From the NCBI RefSeq assembly GCF_900112365.1, contig NZ_FOLQ01000001.1:1054001-1118000 (forward strand): DNA of 64,000 nt. Reading direction: 5' to 3'. Shown piece after piece: positions 44,984-54,234 of this stretch (the first letter of the stretch is position 1; each line of letters begins with the position of its first letter). Both the position numbers and the translations under genes were made by a program. Below the pieces are notes generated by a model that ran no database searches, was not told where the DNA came from, and worked only from the letters and a program-made list of their open reading frames with translations. The DNA is from Spirosoma endophyticum (GTDB lineage Bacteria > Bacteroidota > Bacteroidia > Cytophagales > Spirosomataceae).

Positions 44984-45044
44984 AAGTCGCTGGTCGTCAG
45001 TCAAGAGTCGTTAGTAAATTGTTATAAAGCTGTTGACTAGCGAC
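44984..45044. repeat. degenerate copy of the AGTCGTCAGTCA element
   Basis: The gap between the two Tld genes contains GTCGCTGGTCGTCAGTCAA, AGAGTCGTTAGT and, on the right, TTGACTAGCGAC. These form an imperfect inverted repeat related to 25674-25740. Confidence 0.45.
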
Positions 45045-45046
45045 GT

Positions 45047-46426
45047 TTAAACTGCATCAGATAAGCTGCTAAAGGTGAAATCACGAATTTTCATCGGGGG
45101 GATCAGGCTGCCATTTGTTCGGACCGCTTTGCCCATCGCTTCTATGTTATTGAGCATAACGATCGGACTTTCATTGAAGCGAAAGTTTTTGACAGGAAAC
45201 TTGATCTGACCATTTTCGATGTAGAACGTACCATCCCGCGTTAGGCCGGTATACAGCAGTGTTTGCCGGTCAACATCCCGGATGTACCAGAACCGGGTAA
45301 CCAGAATGCCGTTTCGAGTGCTTTTGATGAGGTCAGCCATTGATTCGTTGCCGCCCTCGATAATGATTCCGTCGGGAGCCGGGATGGCTTTAACGCCTTT
45401 TTTCTCGGCCCAGAAGCGCGAATAAAACATATTCTTAACCACGCCTTTGTCAATCCACATCACTTTTTCCTGGGGCCGCCCGTCGGTGCTACTGCCACCT
45501 CCACCGCCCCCACCCAGCAGATCGCCATAACCAGGGCGACCACCTCCCGAAACAAAGGGCGTTCCTGGAATCTCGGCATTCATGGGATCGGAGTAAATGG
45601 TGATACGTTCGTCGAATAGTTTCTCACCTAGTCGCGTTCCTCCTCCTTTTTTACCCAGGAAACTGCGTCCTTCCTCGGCGCTGCGCGCGTCCATGTTCGA
45701 CATCATGTTGCGAATCAGTTCCTGAGCGGCTGTGGGTTCCAGGATAACCGTATACTTGCCGGGTTCCAGCGCCTGCGCCTTGGCAGAAGCAATCGCTTTT
45801 TGAACAGCTACCTGCGTGAGCGGCCCGCTATTGAGTTTGGAAACATCATTATAATCCCGCACTACGTATCCCGAACCTTTACCATCGTTCGTTCTGACTG
45901 TTACCGAGAAATCGATGGATGTCGATTGATTATGTCCGAAAAGGCCTTTACTGTTTCCTATGGCCGTAAAACCGGTTGAGTTTTCCAGAAACCCCGCCGA
46001 GTTGACCGAATTCTTTTTGCAAATAGCAATACTATCTAACGCCAGTTTTGCCCGATAAGCAGGATCGATGGATGCCGTTGCTTCGTTATACGTCTGGGTT
46101 TCCAGATAGTTCTGTGGCCCTAAGAGCGGAACGTACTCAGGATTTTCGGGGGCCAACCGCGCTACTTCTTCCGACCTTCTTACTGTTTTTTCGAGCGACT
46201 GGTCATCAAACACGTTGATCGTGGTGGTACCCGAACGCTTACCAAATATCGACGTAACAGCCAGCGACAAATTAGCCGACTGGCCACTGGTGCTTACCGA
46301 ATTGCGTGCATAGCGAATGTTCCCTCCTTTGTCTCCGCTGATGCTGACACTCATTTCATCAGCTTTCGAAAAAGCCAGCACTTTGTCAATTAATTTCTTC
46401 GATTCTTCTTTCGATAAAATGGCCAT
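45047..46426 (-). CDS. tldE: TldE/PmbA-type protein
   Basis: A 459-residue partner of TldD. It starts MAILSKEESKKLIDKVLAFS and has no export signal. Family motifs are IRYARNSVSTSGQSANLSL, the PTAAQELIRNMMSNMDARSA segment where TldD has its zinc site, and MWIDKGVVKNMFYSRFWAEK. As in TldE there is no HExxxH, so it is the non-catalytic half of the heterodimer. A glycine-only stretch (LLGGGGGGGSS) lies in the middle. The gene precedes tldD in one operon; the difference in predicted location from its Tat-tagged partner is unexplained. Confidence 0.88.
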   Translation of the reverse strand: MAILSKEESKKLIDKVLAFSKADEMSVSISGDKGGNIRYARNSVSTSGQSANLSLAVTSIFGKRSGTTTINVFDDQSLEKTVRRSEEVARLAPENPEYVPLLGPQNYLETQTYNEATASIDPAYRAKLALDSIAICKKNSVNSAGFLENSTGFTAIGNSKGLFGHNQSTSIDFSVTVRTNDGKGSGYVVRDYNDVSKLNSGPLTQVAVQKAIASAKAQALEPGKYTVILEPTAAQELIRNMMSNMDARSAEEGRSFLGKKGGGTRLGEKLFDERITIYSDPMNAEIPGTPFVSGGGRPGYGDLLGGGGGGGSSTDGRPQEKVMWIDKGVVKNMFYSRFWAEKKGVKAIPAPDGIIIEGGNESMADLIKSTRNGILVTRFWYIRDVDRQTLLYTGLTRDGTFYIENGQIKFPVKNFRFNESPIVMLNNIEAMGKAVRTNGSLIPPMKIRDFTFSSLSDAV

Positions 46427-46808
46427 TGATCTGCAGTTAGACTACCCTTACCAAGTAATTCGTAAAGTAAAGCCGAACGGGCCGATTCACAAAAATTATT
46501 GGCCAAATAAGCGAATCTCAATATAATAACTTACTATAAAGCGCTTTACAAGTATAAAATTTCTGATTTCATTTAAATGTTGACTTACATCAAGACCCTA
46601 TACTGTTTTCTAAAATCTGCGACTTATTCTATCAGGCCAGAAAGAAGGGTATTTTCCCCCTAGTTAACAGCCTGATTATTGCTGTTTATTGTATCGTTAA
46701 AATAGCCGATCAAGCAACGCAACACAGATTCGTTTTAAGTAGGACGTATACACAGATACGTTCAAATTTTAGTCTATTCTTTCATATCCACAGTAAAACA
46801 GGAAAACA
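46427..46808. other. divergent promoter region
   Basis: A 382-bp gap between the divergent tldE and DyP genes, rather AT-rich. No gene or strong hairpin is seen. It should hold both promoters; I find no exact -7 match that I trust. Confidence 0.4.
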
Positions 46809-48245
46809 ATGAAACCAGTTAATCCGAAACTTTTTGCTACCGACCGTATCTTGAAAAATCTTCAGGGTAATACCATAAAAGGCCATGGTCGTGATCACAC
46901 AACGCATATTTTTATACACTTCGATGCGGACTGTCTTTCCGCAGCGAAAGACTGGATACGATCCTTTTCGGAAGACACTATCACCAGTGCCAAAAAGCAG
47001 TTGGAAGAACGGGAAGCTTTCAATAAAGATAATACGAAAGTCGGTGATTTATTTGCTTCCCTTTTCCTGTCAGCTGCCGGCTATGAAGCCCTGGGCTTTA
47101 CGGATGTACACACAAAATTTAGCGATCAGGGATTTAAAGCCGGTCTGAAAGCCCGACGTACCGAAACCAATGATCCTGAACCTCAGGAGTGGGAAAAAGG
47201 ATACAGGGCCGAGATTCATGCCATGATCTTGCTGGCAGATGACGATCTGACCCGAATGGGGATCTTCACAAAAGGTTTACTCGACATAGTTGATAAGTTT
47301 AGTCGTATCAATGTAGTCGAGTATGGAAATGCTATCCGAAATTCAGAGAAGGAAGGAATCGAACATTTTGGCTATGTCGATGGCACGAGCCAGCCCCTGT
47401 TTCTCCAAGATGAAATTGAAGCTTATGAGCAGCTTCATGGCGTCAAGCTCTCTCCGCCGTCCGACAATCTTAAATTTGATCCATCCGCCGATACGGATCT
47501 CATTCTGATTCCCGATCCTTACGTAGCACCAAATCCTGAAAAACCAGCTCTGGGAAGCTATTTCGTTTTTAGAAAACTGGAACAGAATGTACGGGCCTTT
47601 AAAGAAGCGGAGAAAAAAATTGGTAAGCAGTTGTTCCCTAATTTGGGCGATGAATCGAAACGGGAACTGGCCGGGGCTTACCTGGTTGGACGTTTTGAGG
47701 ATGGCTCACCCGTGCTTTTGGATGACGAGGATTCTATTCCAAACAGTGCTCATTTTAACAATTTCGATTACGCCAGTGATCCTAGTGGAGGCCGTTGTCC
47801 TCATTTTGCCCACGTCCGAAAGGCAAACCCAAGGCGAGATGCATTTGACAAATCCAGGACTATGGCACGGCGTGGCATTCCCTTTGGCCATCGGGATGTT
47901 GACACAGAACTAGACCCTATACCCGCCCAAACACCTATAAATGGTGTAGGATTGCTATTTATGAGTTATCAGGCGAGTATAGAGAATCAGTTTGAATTTA
48001 TTCAGCGGGATTGGGCAAACAATGCTGCTTTTCCAGCGGATAGCACAGGAATTGATCCTATTATTGGGCAGTCTGCCGTAACCGCAACCCCGGCCGAGCG
48101 ATCATCAGACCGCAGCTATCAATTCCCTCAAACATATGTTACTCCTTCACCTACTATTCCGGCACAGTTTGATCAGTTTGTGACGATGAAAGGGGGTGAA
48201 TATTTCTTTGCCCCAAGCATTACTTTTCTTAAGAGCCTTGTGTAA
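46809..48245 (+). CDS. DyP-type haem peroxidase
   Basis: A 478-residue cytoplasmic protein of the dye-decolourising peroxidase family. The distal motif GxxDG is HFGYVDGTSQP with Asp191, and the proximal haem ligand is in GGRCPHFAHVRKANPR (His335 or His332). RRGIPFGHRD provides the further conserved Arg region, and QFVTMKGGEYFFAPSITFL is the usual C-terminal signature. Family members oxidise bulky substrates with H2O2. There is no Tat signal and no encapsulin gene or clear cargo tail, so it is a free cytoplasmic type. A stress-linked role is likely, by inference. Confidence 0.92.
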   Translation: MKPVNPKLFATDRILKNLQGNTIKGHGRDHTTHIFIHFDADCLSAAKDWIRSFSEDTITSAKKQLEEREAFNKDNTKVGDLFASLFLSAAGYEALGFTDVHTKFSDQGFKAGLKARRTETNDPEPQEWEKGYRAEIHAMILLADDDLTRMGIFTKGLLDIVDKFSRINVVEYGNAIRNSEKEGIEHFGYVDGTSQPLFLQDEIEAYEQLHGVKLSPPSDNLKFDPSADTDLILIPDPYVAPNPEKPALGSYFVFRKLEQNVRAFKEAEKKIGKQLFPNLGDESKRELAGAYLVGRFEDGSPVLLDDEDSIPNSAHFNNFDYASDPSGGRCPHFAHVRKANPRRDAFDKSRTMARRGIPFGHRDVDTELDPIPAQTPINGVGLLFMSYQASIENQFEFIQRDWANNAAFPADSTGIDPIIGQSAVTATPAERSSDRSYQFPQTYVTPSPTIPAQFDQFVTMKGGEYFFAPSITFLKSLV

Positions 48246-48436
48246 ACGTACGCCAAATTATCTCCAACCAAATTCAATCAGCCAGAAAATGACACGCCAT
48301 AGTGGGTAATTGGCCATGCGGAGACTTGATCATAAACCGTAAAGTAACTAAATGGGCCTTTAGTGATTTGTTAAAAGACGATTAGGCTAACATTTTGTTA
48401 GTAGCTGAACGACGATTTTCAATTACCTCAACCGTT

Positions 48437-48973
48437 ATGGACAGCATCAATCAACAACAACCCGAAGAAAATCACAAAGACCTGGCAGGTACTGAAGCCG
48501 GAAAGAAGATTAAAGAGCTGGTTGGCAAAAGCAGTACGTGCTATTTCTGCACGAAGATTACGACCGGAGAGCCGTTGAAAACGAGACCCATGTCGGTGCA
48601 GAAAGTAGATGAAGATGGTAGCTTCTGGTTTTTGAGCGCCAGCGACAGCCACAAAAATGCGGATATACAAACCGATAGCCAGGTGCATCTCTTATTCCAG
48701 GGCTCGGACTATTCTGATTTTTTGAGCGTTTACGGGTCAGCCACTATCTCCACAGACAAGGAACTCATCAAAGAACTTTGGGAACCGGTTCTAAAAACAT
48801 GGTTTACCGAAGGGATCGACGATCCACGTATTACGGTGATAAAAGTAGATACGCAGGAAGGTTATTACTGGGACAACAAACATGGCAATGCAGTGGCATT
48901 TGTCAAGATGGCTGCGGGGGCTATCCTGGGAAAAACACTGGACGATTCGATTGAAGGTAAGTTAACCGTATAG
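48437..48973 (+). CDS. general stress protein 26-like pyridoxamine 5'-phosphate oxidase fold protein
   Basis: A 178-residue protein from ATG 48437 (MDSINQQQPEENHKDLAGTE). The split-barrel flavin-binding fold is indicated by TCYFCTKITTGEPLKTRPMS, WFLSASDSHKNADIQTDSQV, VHLLFQGSDYSDFLSVYGSA and ITVIKVDTQEGYYWDN. These match the GSP26 group (PF16242-like), which is induced by stress and may bind FMN, FAD or F420. It follows the DyP gene on the same strand but after 191 bases, so a shared stress theme rather than a tight operon. Confidence 0.88.
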   Translation: MDSINQQQPEENHKDLAGTEAGKKIKELVGKSSTCYFCTKITTGEPLKTRPMSVQKVDEDGSFWFLSASDSHKNADIQTDSQVHLLFQGSDYSDFLSVYGSATISTDKELIKELWEPVLKTWFTEGIDDPRITVIKVDTQEGYYWDNKHGNAVAFVKMAAGAILGKTLDDSIEGKLTV

Positions 48974-49016
48974 TAATTCTCTTTGGCGCGAGTAAATCAT
49001 TGGCAATGTCAATGAC

Positions 49017-50243
49017 TTACTCGCGCCGAATCGCTTCCACAGGGTCGAGTCGGGCAGCTCGCATGGCCGGATACGTACCGAAGATGACGCCTATCAGCAT
49101 CGCTATGACCAGAATGATGCTGAATGTATTCCAAGTATACGCCATCTGAAACGGAATGTCGGTCAGGGCTTTCACAATCGGCACGACCGCCATCGTACTC
49201 AGTAGGCCCAGCGCCAGACCAAGCACACTACCGAAGGTGGAAATGGTGATCGATTCAGACAGGAACTGCCATAAAATATCCCGTTTTTTGGCACCCAAGG
49301 CTTTGCGAATGCCAATTTCAACGGTACGTTCCGTCACCGAAATGAGCAATACGTTCATAACACCAATGCCACCGACCAGCACCGAAATACCAACGATCAT
49401 ACCCATAATCAGGCGGAACAGCAGGAATCCTTTGGCCACCTGACTAACGCGCTATTCATTGGTGATAATGGCAAAATCAGCCAGTTTGGTTTTCATGTTG
49501 GCTTTCAACCAAGTTTCGATATGCATTTTAAGTACCGGCACATCTTCTACGTTCTCGGCCTCAATGACACACATAGGTGGATTCGCCTTTATAACACTGT
49601 CGGACAATACCGTAACCGGCATCATTAACTGGCCAACCTTTGCATCCTTATCGGCCGAAATGCCAATGATTTTCAATACGTTTCCTTTATAAATAATTTG
49701 CTGATTGATAGCTGTTTTCTCCGGCATCTTGCCCACCAGTTGCTTCGCCAGCCGTTGATTGATAAAGGCCACATGACGTCTGTTTTTCAGATCGGTTTCA
49801 CTAAAGGCTGTGCCATACAAAAGTTGTATATCTGGATGAAGCGGCAGGCCTGTTCCGGTAATAATCGTGCCAATAGGTCGATTGGTTGCCTTTACGGTTA
49901 TTTCATCGGTCTGCCGGACATAGAGATAACCCGTTGCCGGTTTCGTCAGAGACGACCGCATCTTCAGAAAGTCATTGTAGTTCAAATAAGCATACGCCTG
50001 TTTCCGCACCCCTACGTCGTTCACTGATTTGTAGAGATTGGCCTGTATCAGAATGGCTTTCAGCGAAGTCGTTTTAGTGATTTGTTCCCGGGCGTATTGC
50101 TCCATCCCATCGATCAGCGACAGCATCGCCACCAACGCGGCTACCCCAATCACAATACCCAGTATCGACAAAATGGTATGAAAAAATCGGGCACGAATGT
50201 TTTGCAGGGCATTTGCAAAGGAGAGTAGGATTTTCTTTCCCAT
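49017..50243 (-). pseudogene. MacB-like ABC transporter permease interrupted by an in-frame TAG
   Basis: The reading frame starts at ATG 50243 (MGKKILLSFANALQNIRARF), passes through an N-terminal membrane helix (TILSILGIVIGVAALVAML) and a periplasmic MacB_PCD-like domain, and meets TAG at 49452-49454. Translation of the same frame then continues without any length change into the FtsX domain (FLLFRLIMGMIVGISVLVGG, VMNVLLISVTERTVEIGIRK, ending DPVEAIRRE). The first half would make about 263 residues and the second half could restart at GTG 49439. A single nonsense change in a permease of about 408 residues is the simplest reading. No ATPase gene is next to it. Confidence 0.85.
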
Positions 50244-50287
50244 GACAGTTTGGGGGATGGTGCGTGATGGCTGGCGGTAACGGAGAA

Positions 50288-50302
50288 TGCACAAGTTGTG
50301 CA
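50288..50302. promoter_or_regulatory. 15-bp palindrome TGCACAAGTTGTGCA
   Basis: A perfect inverted repeat around a central G, 45 bases upstream of the permease start codon. It has the size of a repressor half-site pair. The regulator is unknown. Confidence 0.4.
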
Positions 50303-50322
50303 CATTATCACCAGATTACACG

Positions 50323-50337
50323 GCTTATGTGATAAGC
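50323..50337. promoter_or_regulatory. 15-bp palindrome GCTTATGTGATAAGC
   Basis: A perfect inverted repeat (GCTTAT-GTG-ATAAGC) whose centre is 35 bp from that of the neighbouring palindrome at 50288-50302. It is about 335 bp upstream of pta and 80 bp upstream of the permease start. Confidence 0.4.
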
Positions 50338-50672
50338 GGACGTACAAGGAGAATCTGGTCAGAATTCCGCTTCTCAACAGTGGGCATTTCCCCCAACCGA
50401 TTGTATCGCTGGCCCATTCGACTCAACCTGCTGGCTGATACTGGTCGATTGAACGACAAGTTCATTCATGGAGAAAACCTTGTCCTGGTACAACCCCATT
50501 GTGGATTCTATTCAGTCATAGCGTCTCCGGGAAGGTTTCACCTAAAGCGCGGTTCTAAAAACATAAACCGGGCCTTTGGGCTTACTATACATGAGCCTAT
50601 CGGATTGATTCATGGCCGCCAGATAGCGGATTCTGATTGATTCGTTCTGACAAACAACAAGCAACGTATCGC

Positions 50673-52769
50673 ATGACGAAAGCCATTTACATCGCGTCGG
50701 TAGAGCCCTATACGGGTAAATCCTTAGTGGCCCTTGGCCTGGTGAACTGGTTACTGGGAAAAACCAAAAAAGTAGGGTATTTCAAACCCATCATTACCGA
50801 GCAACCGGCGGGTCAGAAAGAAATTCATATCGAAGCCATTCTGGATTATTTTTCCCTGCCCATTCCCTACGAAGCCACCTACGCCTTCACCCGGCAGGAG
50901 GCTCTGCAACGAATGGAATCGGCCGGGCGGGGCGACATGCTCAATACCATCATCAGCAAATATAAAATCCTGGAAGAAAGCAGTGATTTTACCGTGATCG
51001 ACGGCAGCGATTTTCTGGGCGAGGGCATCGCCTTTGAATTTGAGTCGAATGCCGCCATTGCCAAAAACCTCGGAGCGCCGGTCTTGATCGTCATTAGTGG
51101 CGACGCAAAATCCACGGCTCAAATCGTCAGTTCGGCCCAAAGTGCCCTGCAAGGATTTGTGAGCCGGGATGTACAGGTGCTGGGCCTGGTGGCCAACCGG
51201 GTGAAACCTGACCAGGTGGAAGACGTGCAGGCGCTCCTCCGTATGCAGCTACCGGCCGATATCCTGCTCACGGTCATTCCCTGGGAAAAACAGTTGCAAA
51301 GCCCGACGATGAAAGAAATCAGGGACGCGCTGGGGGCCAAAGTCCTGTTAGGAGAAAGTCTGCTTTCTAACCCGGTAGACAATTTCGTCACGGGTGCGAT
51401 GATGCTGCCTAATTTTCTGAATTACATCAAGGAGAACGTACTGATCGTCACCCCAGGCGATCGGGGCGACATCATCATCGGCGCGTTACAGGCGAATCTG
51501 TCAACGAACTACCCGAAGGTGGCGGGCATTGTGCTGACGGCCGACACGGTACCGGATGAGCCCGTTACCCGGCTTATCTCGGGGCTCCAGACGGTATTGC
51601 CCATCCTGACCGTCAAACAGGGCACCTTCGGTACGACCACGGCCATTGGTGCGATCCGCTCCCGCATCACCGCCGATAACAAACCCAAAATTGAGCTGGC
51701 CCTGAACCTGTTTGAAGCCCATATGGACATGAAGGCTCTCGACGACCGGATTGTTACCTTCCACGCCGAGGGCATTACGCCACACATGTTCCAATACCAG
51801 TTGGTAAAAACGGCCAAGAGTCAGAAAAAGCACATTGTGCTTCCCGAAGGAAACGACGATCGCATCCTGACCGCAGCGGTCCGGCTCCTGGCCCAGAACG
51901 TAGTGACGATTACCTTGCTGGGTGATGAAATTGAAATTATGACGTCTCTTAAGCGATTAGGCCTGCCGGTGGATATATCAACATTGACCATCATCAATCC
52001 GGCCACCTCTCCCCAGTACACGTCCTACGTTGAAACGTTGTATGAACTGCGGAAAACCAAAAATGTGACCATCGATATGGCGCAGGATCTGATGCTGGAT
52101 GTGTCCTACTTTGGCACTATGATGGTCTACAAAGGTCATGCCGATGGCATGGTTTCCGGAGCCGTACATACTACCCAGCATACCATCCGGCCCGCCCTGC
52201 AGTTCATTAAAACCAGACCCGGCGTTTCGCTGGTTTCCTCCGTCTTTTTTATGTGCCTGCCCGACCGGGTTTCCGTTTTCGGCGATTGCGCCGTTAATCC
52301 CAATCCAACGGCCGATCAACTCGCCGACATTGCCATTTCCTCAGCCGAAACGAGTGCCCGTTTCGGGATTGAGCCCCGCATTGCCATGCTGTCCTATTCA
52401 TCAGGTAGTTCGGGCGAAGGCGAAGACGTGGACAAGGTTCGGCAGGCGACGGCTATCGTGCGCCAGAAAAGGCCTGACCTACACGTTGAGGGGCCCATCC
52501 AGTACGATGCCGCTGTTGACCCCCTGGTAGGTCACCAGAAACTACCAAATTCAACGGTAGCGGGTCATGCAAGCGTATTGATCTTTCCGGATCTAAATAC
52601 GGGGAACAATACGTATAAAGCCGTACAGCGGGAAACGGGGGCGTTGGCCATCGGCCCTATGTTACAGGGACTTAATAAACCCATCAACGACCTGAGCCGG
52701 GGTTGCACCGTGGATGATGTGTTCAATACAGTCGTCATCACGGCCATTCAATGTCAGCAAAATCCGTAG
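50673..52769 (+). CDS. pta: phosphate acetyltransferase, long form
   Basis: A 698-residue enzyme from ATG 50673 (MTKAIYIASVEPYTGKSLVA). It converts acetyl-CoA and phosphate to acetyl phosphate. Three domains are seen: an N-terminal BioD-like P-loop domain (VEPYTGKSLVALGLVNWLLG), a DRTGG domain (VLIVTPGDRGDIIIGALQAN) and the C-terminal PTA catalytic domain from about residue 375 (KKHIVLPEGNDDRILTAAVR to FPDLNTGNNTYKAVQRETGA). The region is richer in G+C than genes to the left: 40 of 60 bases at 51181-51240. ackA follows after 21 bases, so they form an operon. Confidence 0.96.
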   Translation: MTKAIYIASVEPYTGKSLVALGLVNWLLGKTKKVGYFKPIITEQPAGQKEIHIEAILDYFSLPIPYEATYAFTRQEALQRMESAGRGDMLNTIISKYKILEESSDFTVIDGSDFLGEGIAFEFESNAAIAKNLGAPVLIVISGDAKSTAQIVSSAQSALQGFVSRDVQVLGLVANRVKPDQVEDVQALLRMQLPADILLTVIPWEKQLQSPTMKEIRDALGAKVLLGESLLSNPVDNFVTGAMMLPNFLNYIKENVLIVTPGDRGDIIIGALQANLSTNYPKVAGIVLTADTVPDEPVTRLISGLQTVLPILTVKQGTFGTTTAIGAIRSRITADNKPKIELALNLFEAHMDMKALDDRIVTFHAEGITPHMFQYQLVKTAKSQKKHIVLPEGNDDRILTAAVRLLAQNVVTITLLGDEIEIMTSLKRLGLPVDISTLTIINPATSPQYTSYVETLYELRKTKNVTIDMAQDLMLDVSYFGTMMVYKGHADGMVSGAVHTTQHTIRPALQFIKTRPGVSLVSSVFFMCLPDRVSVFGDCAVNPNPTADQLADIAISSAETSARFGIEPRIAMLSYSSGSSGEGEDVDKVRQATAIVRQKRPDLHVEGPIQYDAAVDPLVGHQKLPNSTVAGHASVLIFPDLNTGNNTYKAVQRETGALAIGPMLQGLNKPINDLSRGCTVDDVFNTVVITAIQCQQNP

Positions 52770-52790
52770 CGGATACGCTACCAGATAACT

Positions 52791-53987
52791 ATGTACATTC
52801 TCATTATTAATGCGGGTAGCAGTTCGCTAAAGTATCAGCTTTTCGACATGCCCGCCATTGAACCTCTGTGTACAGGATTAATCGAGCGAATCGGCACGGA
52901 TCAGTCCTTTATTCGCCATACCGTATTGAATCGACCTGATAATCCGGTCATTGAGCGCCATGAACCGATTGCCACGCACGCCCAGGGCTTTGCGCAACTG
53001 GTGGCGCTGCTATCAGATGCGGAGGTTGGCGTTATTAAGCATCCGGACGAGATCCGGGCCATCGGCCACCGGGTGGTGCACGGCGGAGAAAACTTTACCA
53101 GAGCTACCCAGATCACCCCGGCGGTCAAAGAGAAAATCAGGTCGTATTTTCCACTGGCTCCGCTGCATACGATCAATTACGTGTGCATTGAAATCGCGGA
53201 ACAAACCTTCCCCAAAGCCAAACAGATAGCCGTTTTTGATACCGCTTTTCACCAGAGTCTGCCTGAATACGCTTTTCGATATGCCATTCCGGAGGCCTTA
53301 TACCGGCAGGAAGGCATTCGGGTTTACGGTTTTCATGGAACGTCCCACAAGTACGTCAGCGAGAAAGCGGCCTCCTGGCTGGGAAACCCGAACGCTAAGC
53401 TCATCAGCATCCACTTGGGCAATGGGTGCAGCATTACGGCTGTTCAGAACGGCAAATCACTGGACACGAGTATGGGATTTAGCCCCCTGGCGGGTCTGGT
53501 GATGGGCACCCGATCTGGCGACATTGATCCGGCTGTCATTTTCTATTTGATCGAGCATGGATACACTCCCGAGCAGGTCAATACGTTGCTCAACAAACAG
53601 TCAGGCATGGCAGGTTTCACGGGATTTAGTGATATGCGGGATGTACGGAAATTACGCGAAGAAGGCGATCCGACCGCCGAATTAGCGACCGAGTTGTATG
53701 CTTACCGGGTCAAAAAGTACATTGGGTCCTATACCGCCGTGTTGAATGGGTTGGATGCGCTGATCTTTACGGCGGGTGTAGGGGAAAACGATTCGGACGT
53801 GCGGGCGCGAATCTGTCAGCACCTGGACTATTTAGGCATTCACCTCGACTTCGATAAAAACGCGGCCTTTTTACCCGGTATTCGAGAAATCAATTCGACC
53901 GAGTCACCGGTCAAGATCCTGGTGATACCAACGAACGAAGAGCTTGAGATTGCTCAACAGAGCTATACCTTACTACAGGCGGAATAA
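52791..53987 (+). CDS. ackA: acetate kinase
   Basis: A 398-residue enzyme that turns acetyl phosphate and ADP into acetate and ATP, or the reverse. ASKHA-fold motifs are complete: ILIINAGSSSLKYQLFDM at the N-terminus, HRVVHGGENFTRATQI, AVFDTAFHQSLPEYAFRYAI, GFHGTSHKYVSEKA, ISIHLGNGCSITAVQNGKSL and IFTAGVGENDSDVRARIC. Length is normal. It lies 21 bases after pta and shares its higher G+C content. With pta it makes the acetate overflow or acetate uptake pathway. A strong hairpin lies 155 bases downstream. Confidence 0.97.
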   Translation: MYILIINAGSSSLKYQLFDMPAIEPLCTGLIERIGTDQSFIRHTVLNRPDNPVIERHEPIATHAQGFAQLVALLSDAEVGVIKHPDEIRAIGHRVVHGGENFTRATQITPAVKEKIRSYFPLAPLHTINYVCIEIAEQTFPKAKQIAVFDTAFHQSLPEYAFRYAIPEALYRQEGIRVYGFHGTSHKYVSEKAASWLGNPNAKLISIHLGNGCSITAVQNGKSLDTSMGFSPLAGLVMGTRSGDIDPAVIFYLIEHGYTPEQVNTLLNKQSGMAGFTGFSDMRDVRKLREEGDPTAELATELYAYRVKKYIGSYTAVLNGLDALIFTAGVGENDSDVRARICQHLDYLGIHLDFDKNAAFLPGIREINSTESPVKILVIPTNEELEIAQQSYTLLQAE

Positions 53988-54141
53988 ATTGATGGTAGCG
54001 GGAGTAAGAAGCTGCTTTTGGTTGCCCAACCGCTTATGAAACCGTCTGATTCTGACCAAAATCAAGTTCACCAGTTTTTAATCGGTGTCAACTTCCGTCA
54101 CTGCCCCATCGACTCCCTAGCGTTCAGCACGAACGGTTTAC

Positions 54142-54205
54142 GAAAGGCCCAGCCTGATTTTCCTGCTCAATTGATAAAGCAGGAAAATCAGCCTGGGCCT
54201 TTCGC
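54142..54205. terminator. long hairpin between convergent ackA and treS
   Basis: A 27-bp stem with one mismatch (outer left arm CGAAAGGCCCAG) and a 10-base loop. It begins 155 bases after the ackA stop and ends 30 bases before the treS stop. The 67-codon frame at 54018-54221 (+) covers it and is therefore doubtful. Confidence 0.7.
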
Positions 54206-54234
54206 AACAAAGCAAGATTAACGCTACCTGTTTC

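Larger units (their letters stand above)
50244..50672. other. divergent intergenic region with palindromes
   Basis: A 429-bp gap between the permease pseudogene and pta. It contains two perfect 15-bp palindromes near the permease side. A 117-codon frame at 50287-50640 (+) crosses them and resembles no known protein; I treat it as non-coding. Confidence 0.45.

Noticed and set aside
50287..50640. 117-codon open frame (+) before pta
   Set aside because: It begins across two palindromes, has no family resemblance, and is joined to pta only by a 4-base overlap.
54018..54221. 67-codon open frame (+) after ackA
   Set aside because: It covers both arms of the 27-bp hairpin at 54142-54205, so its translation is a product of the palindrome.
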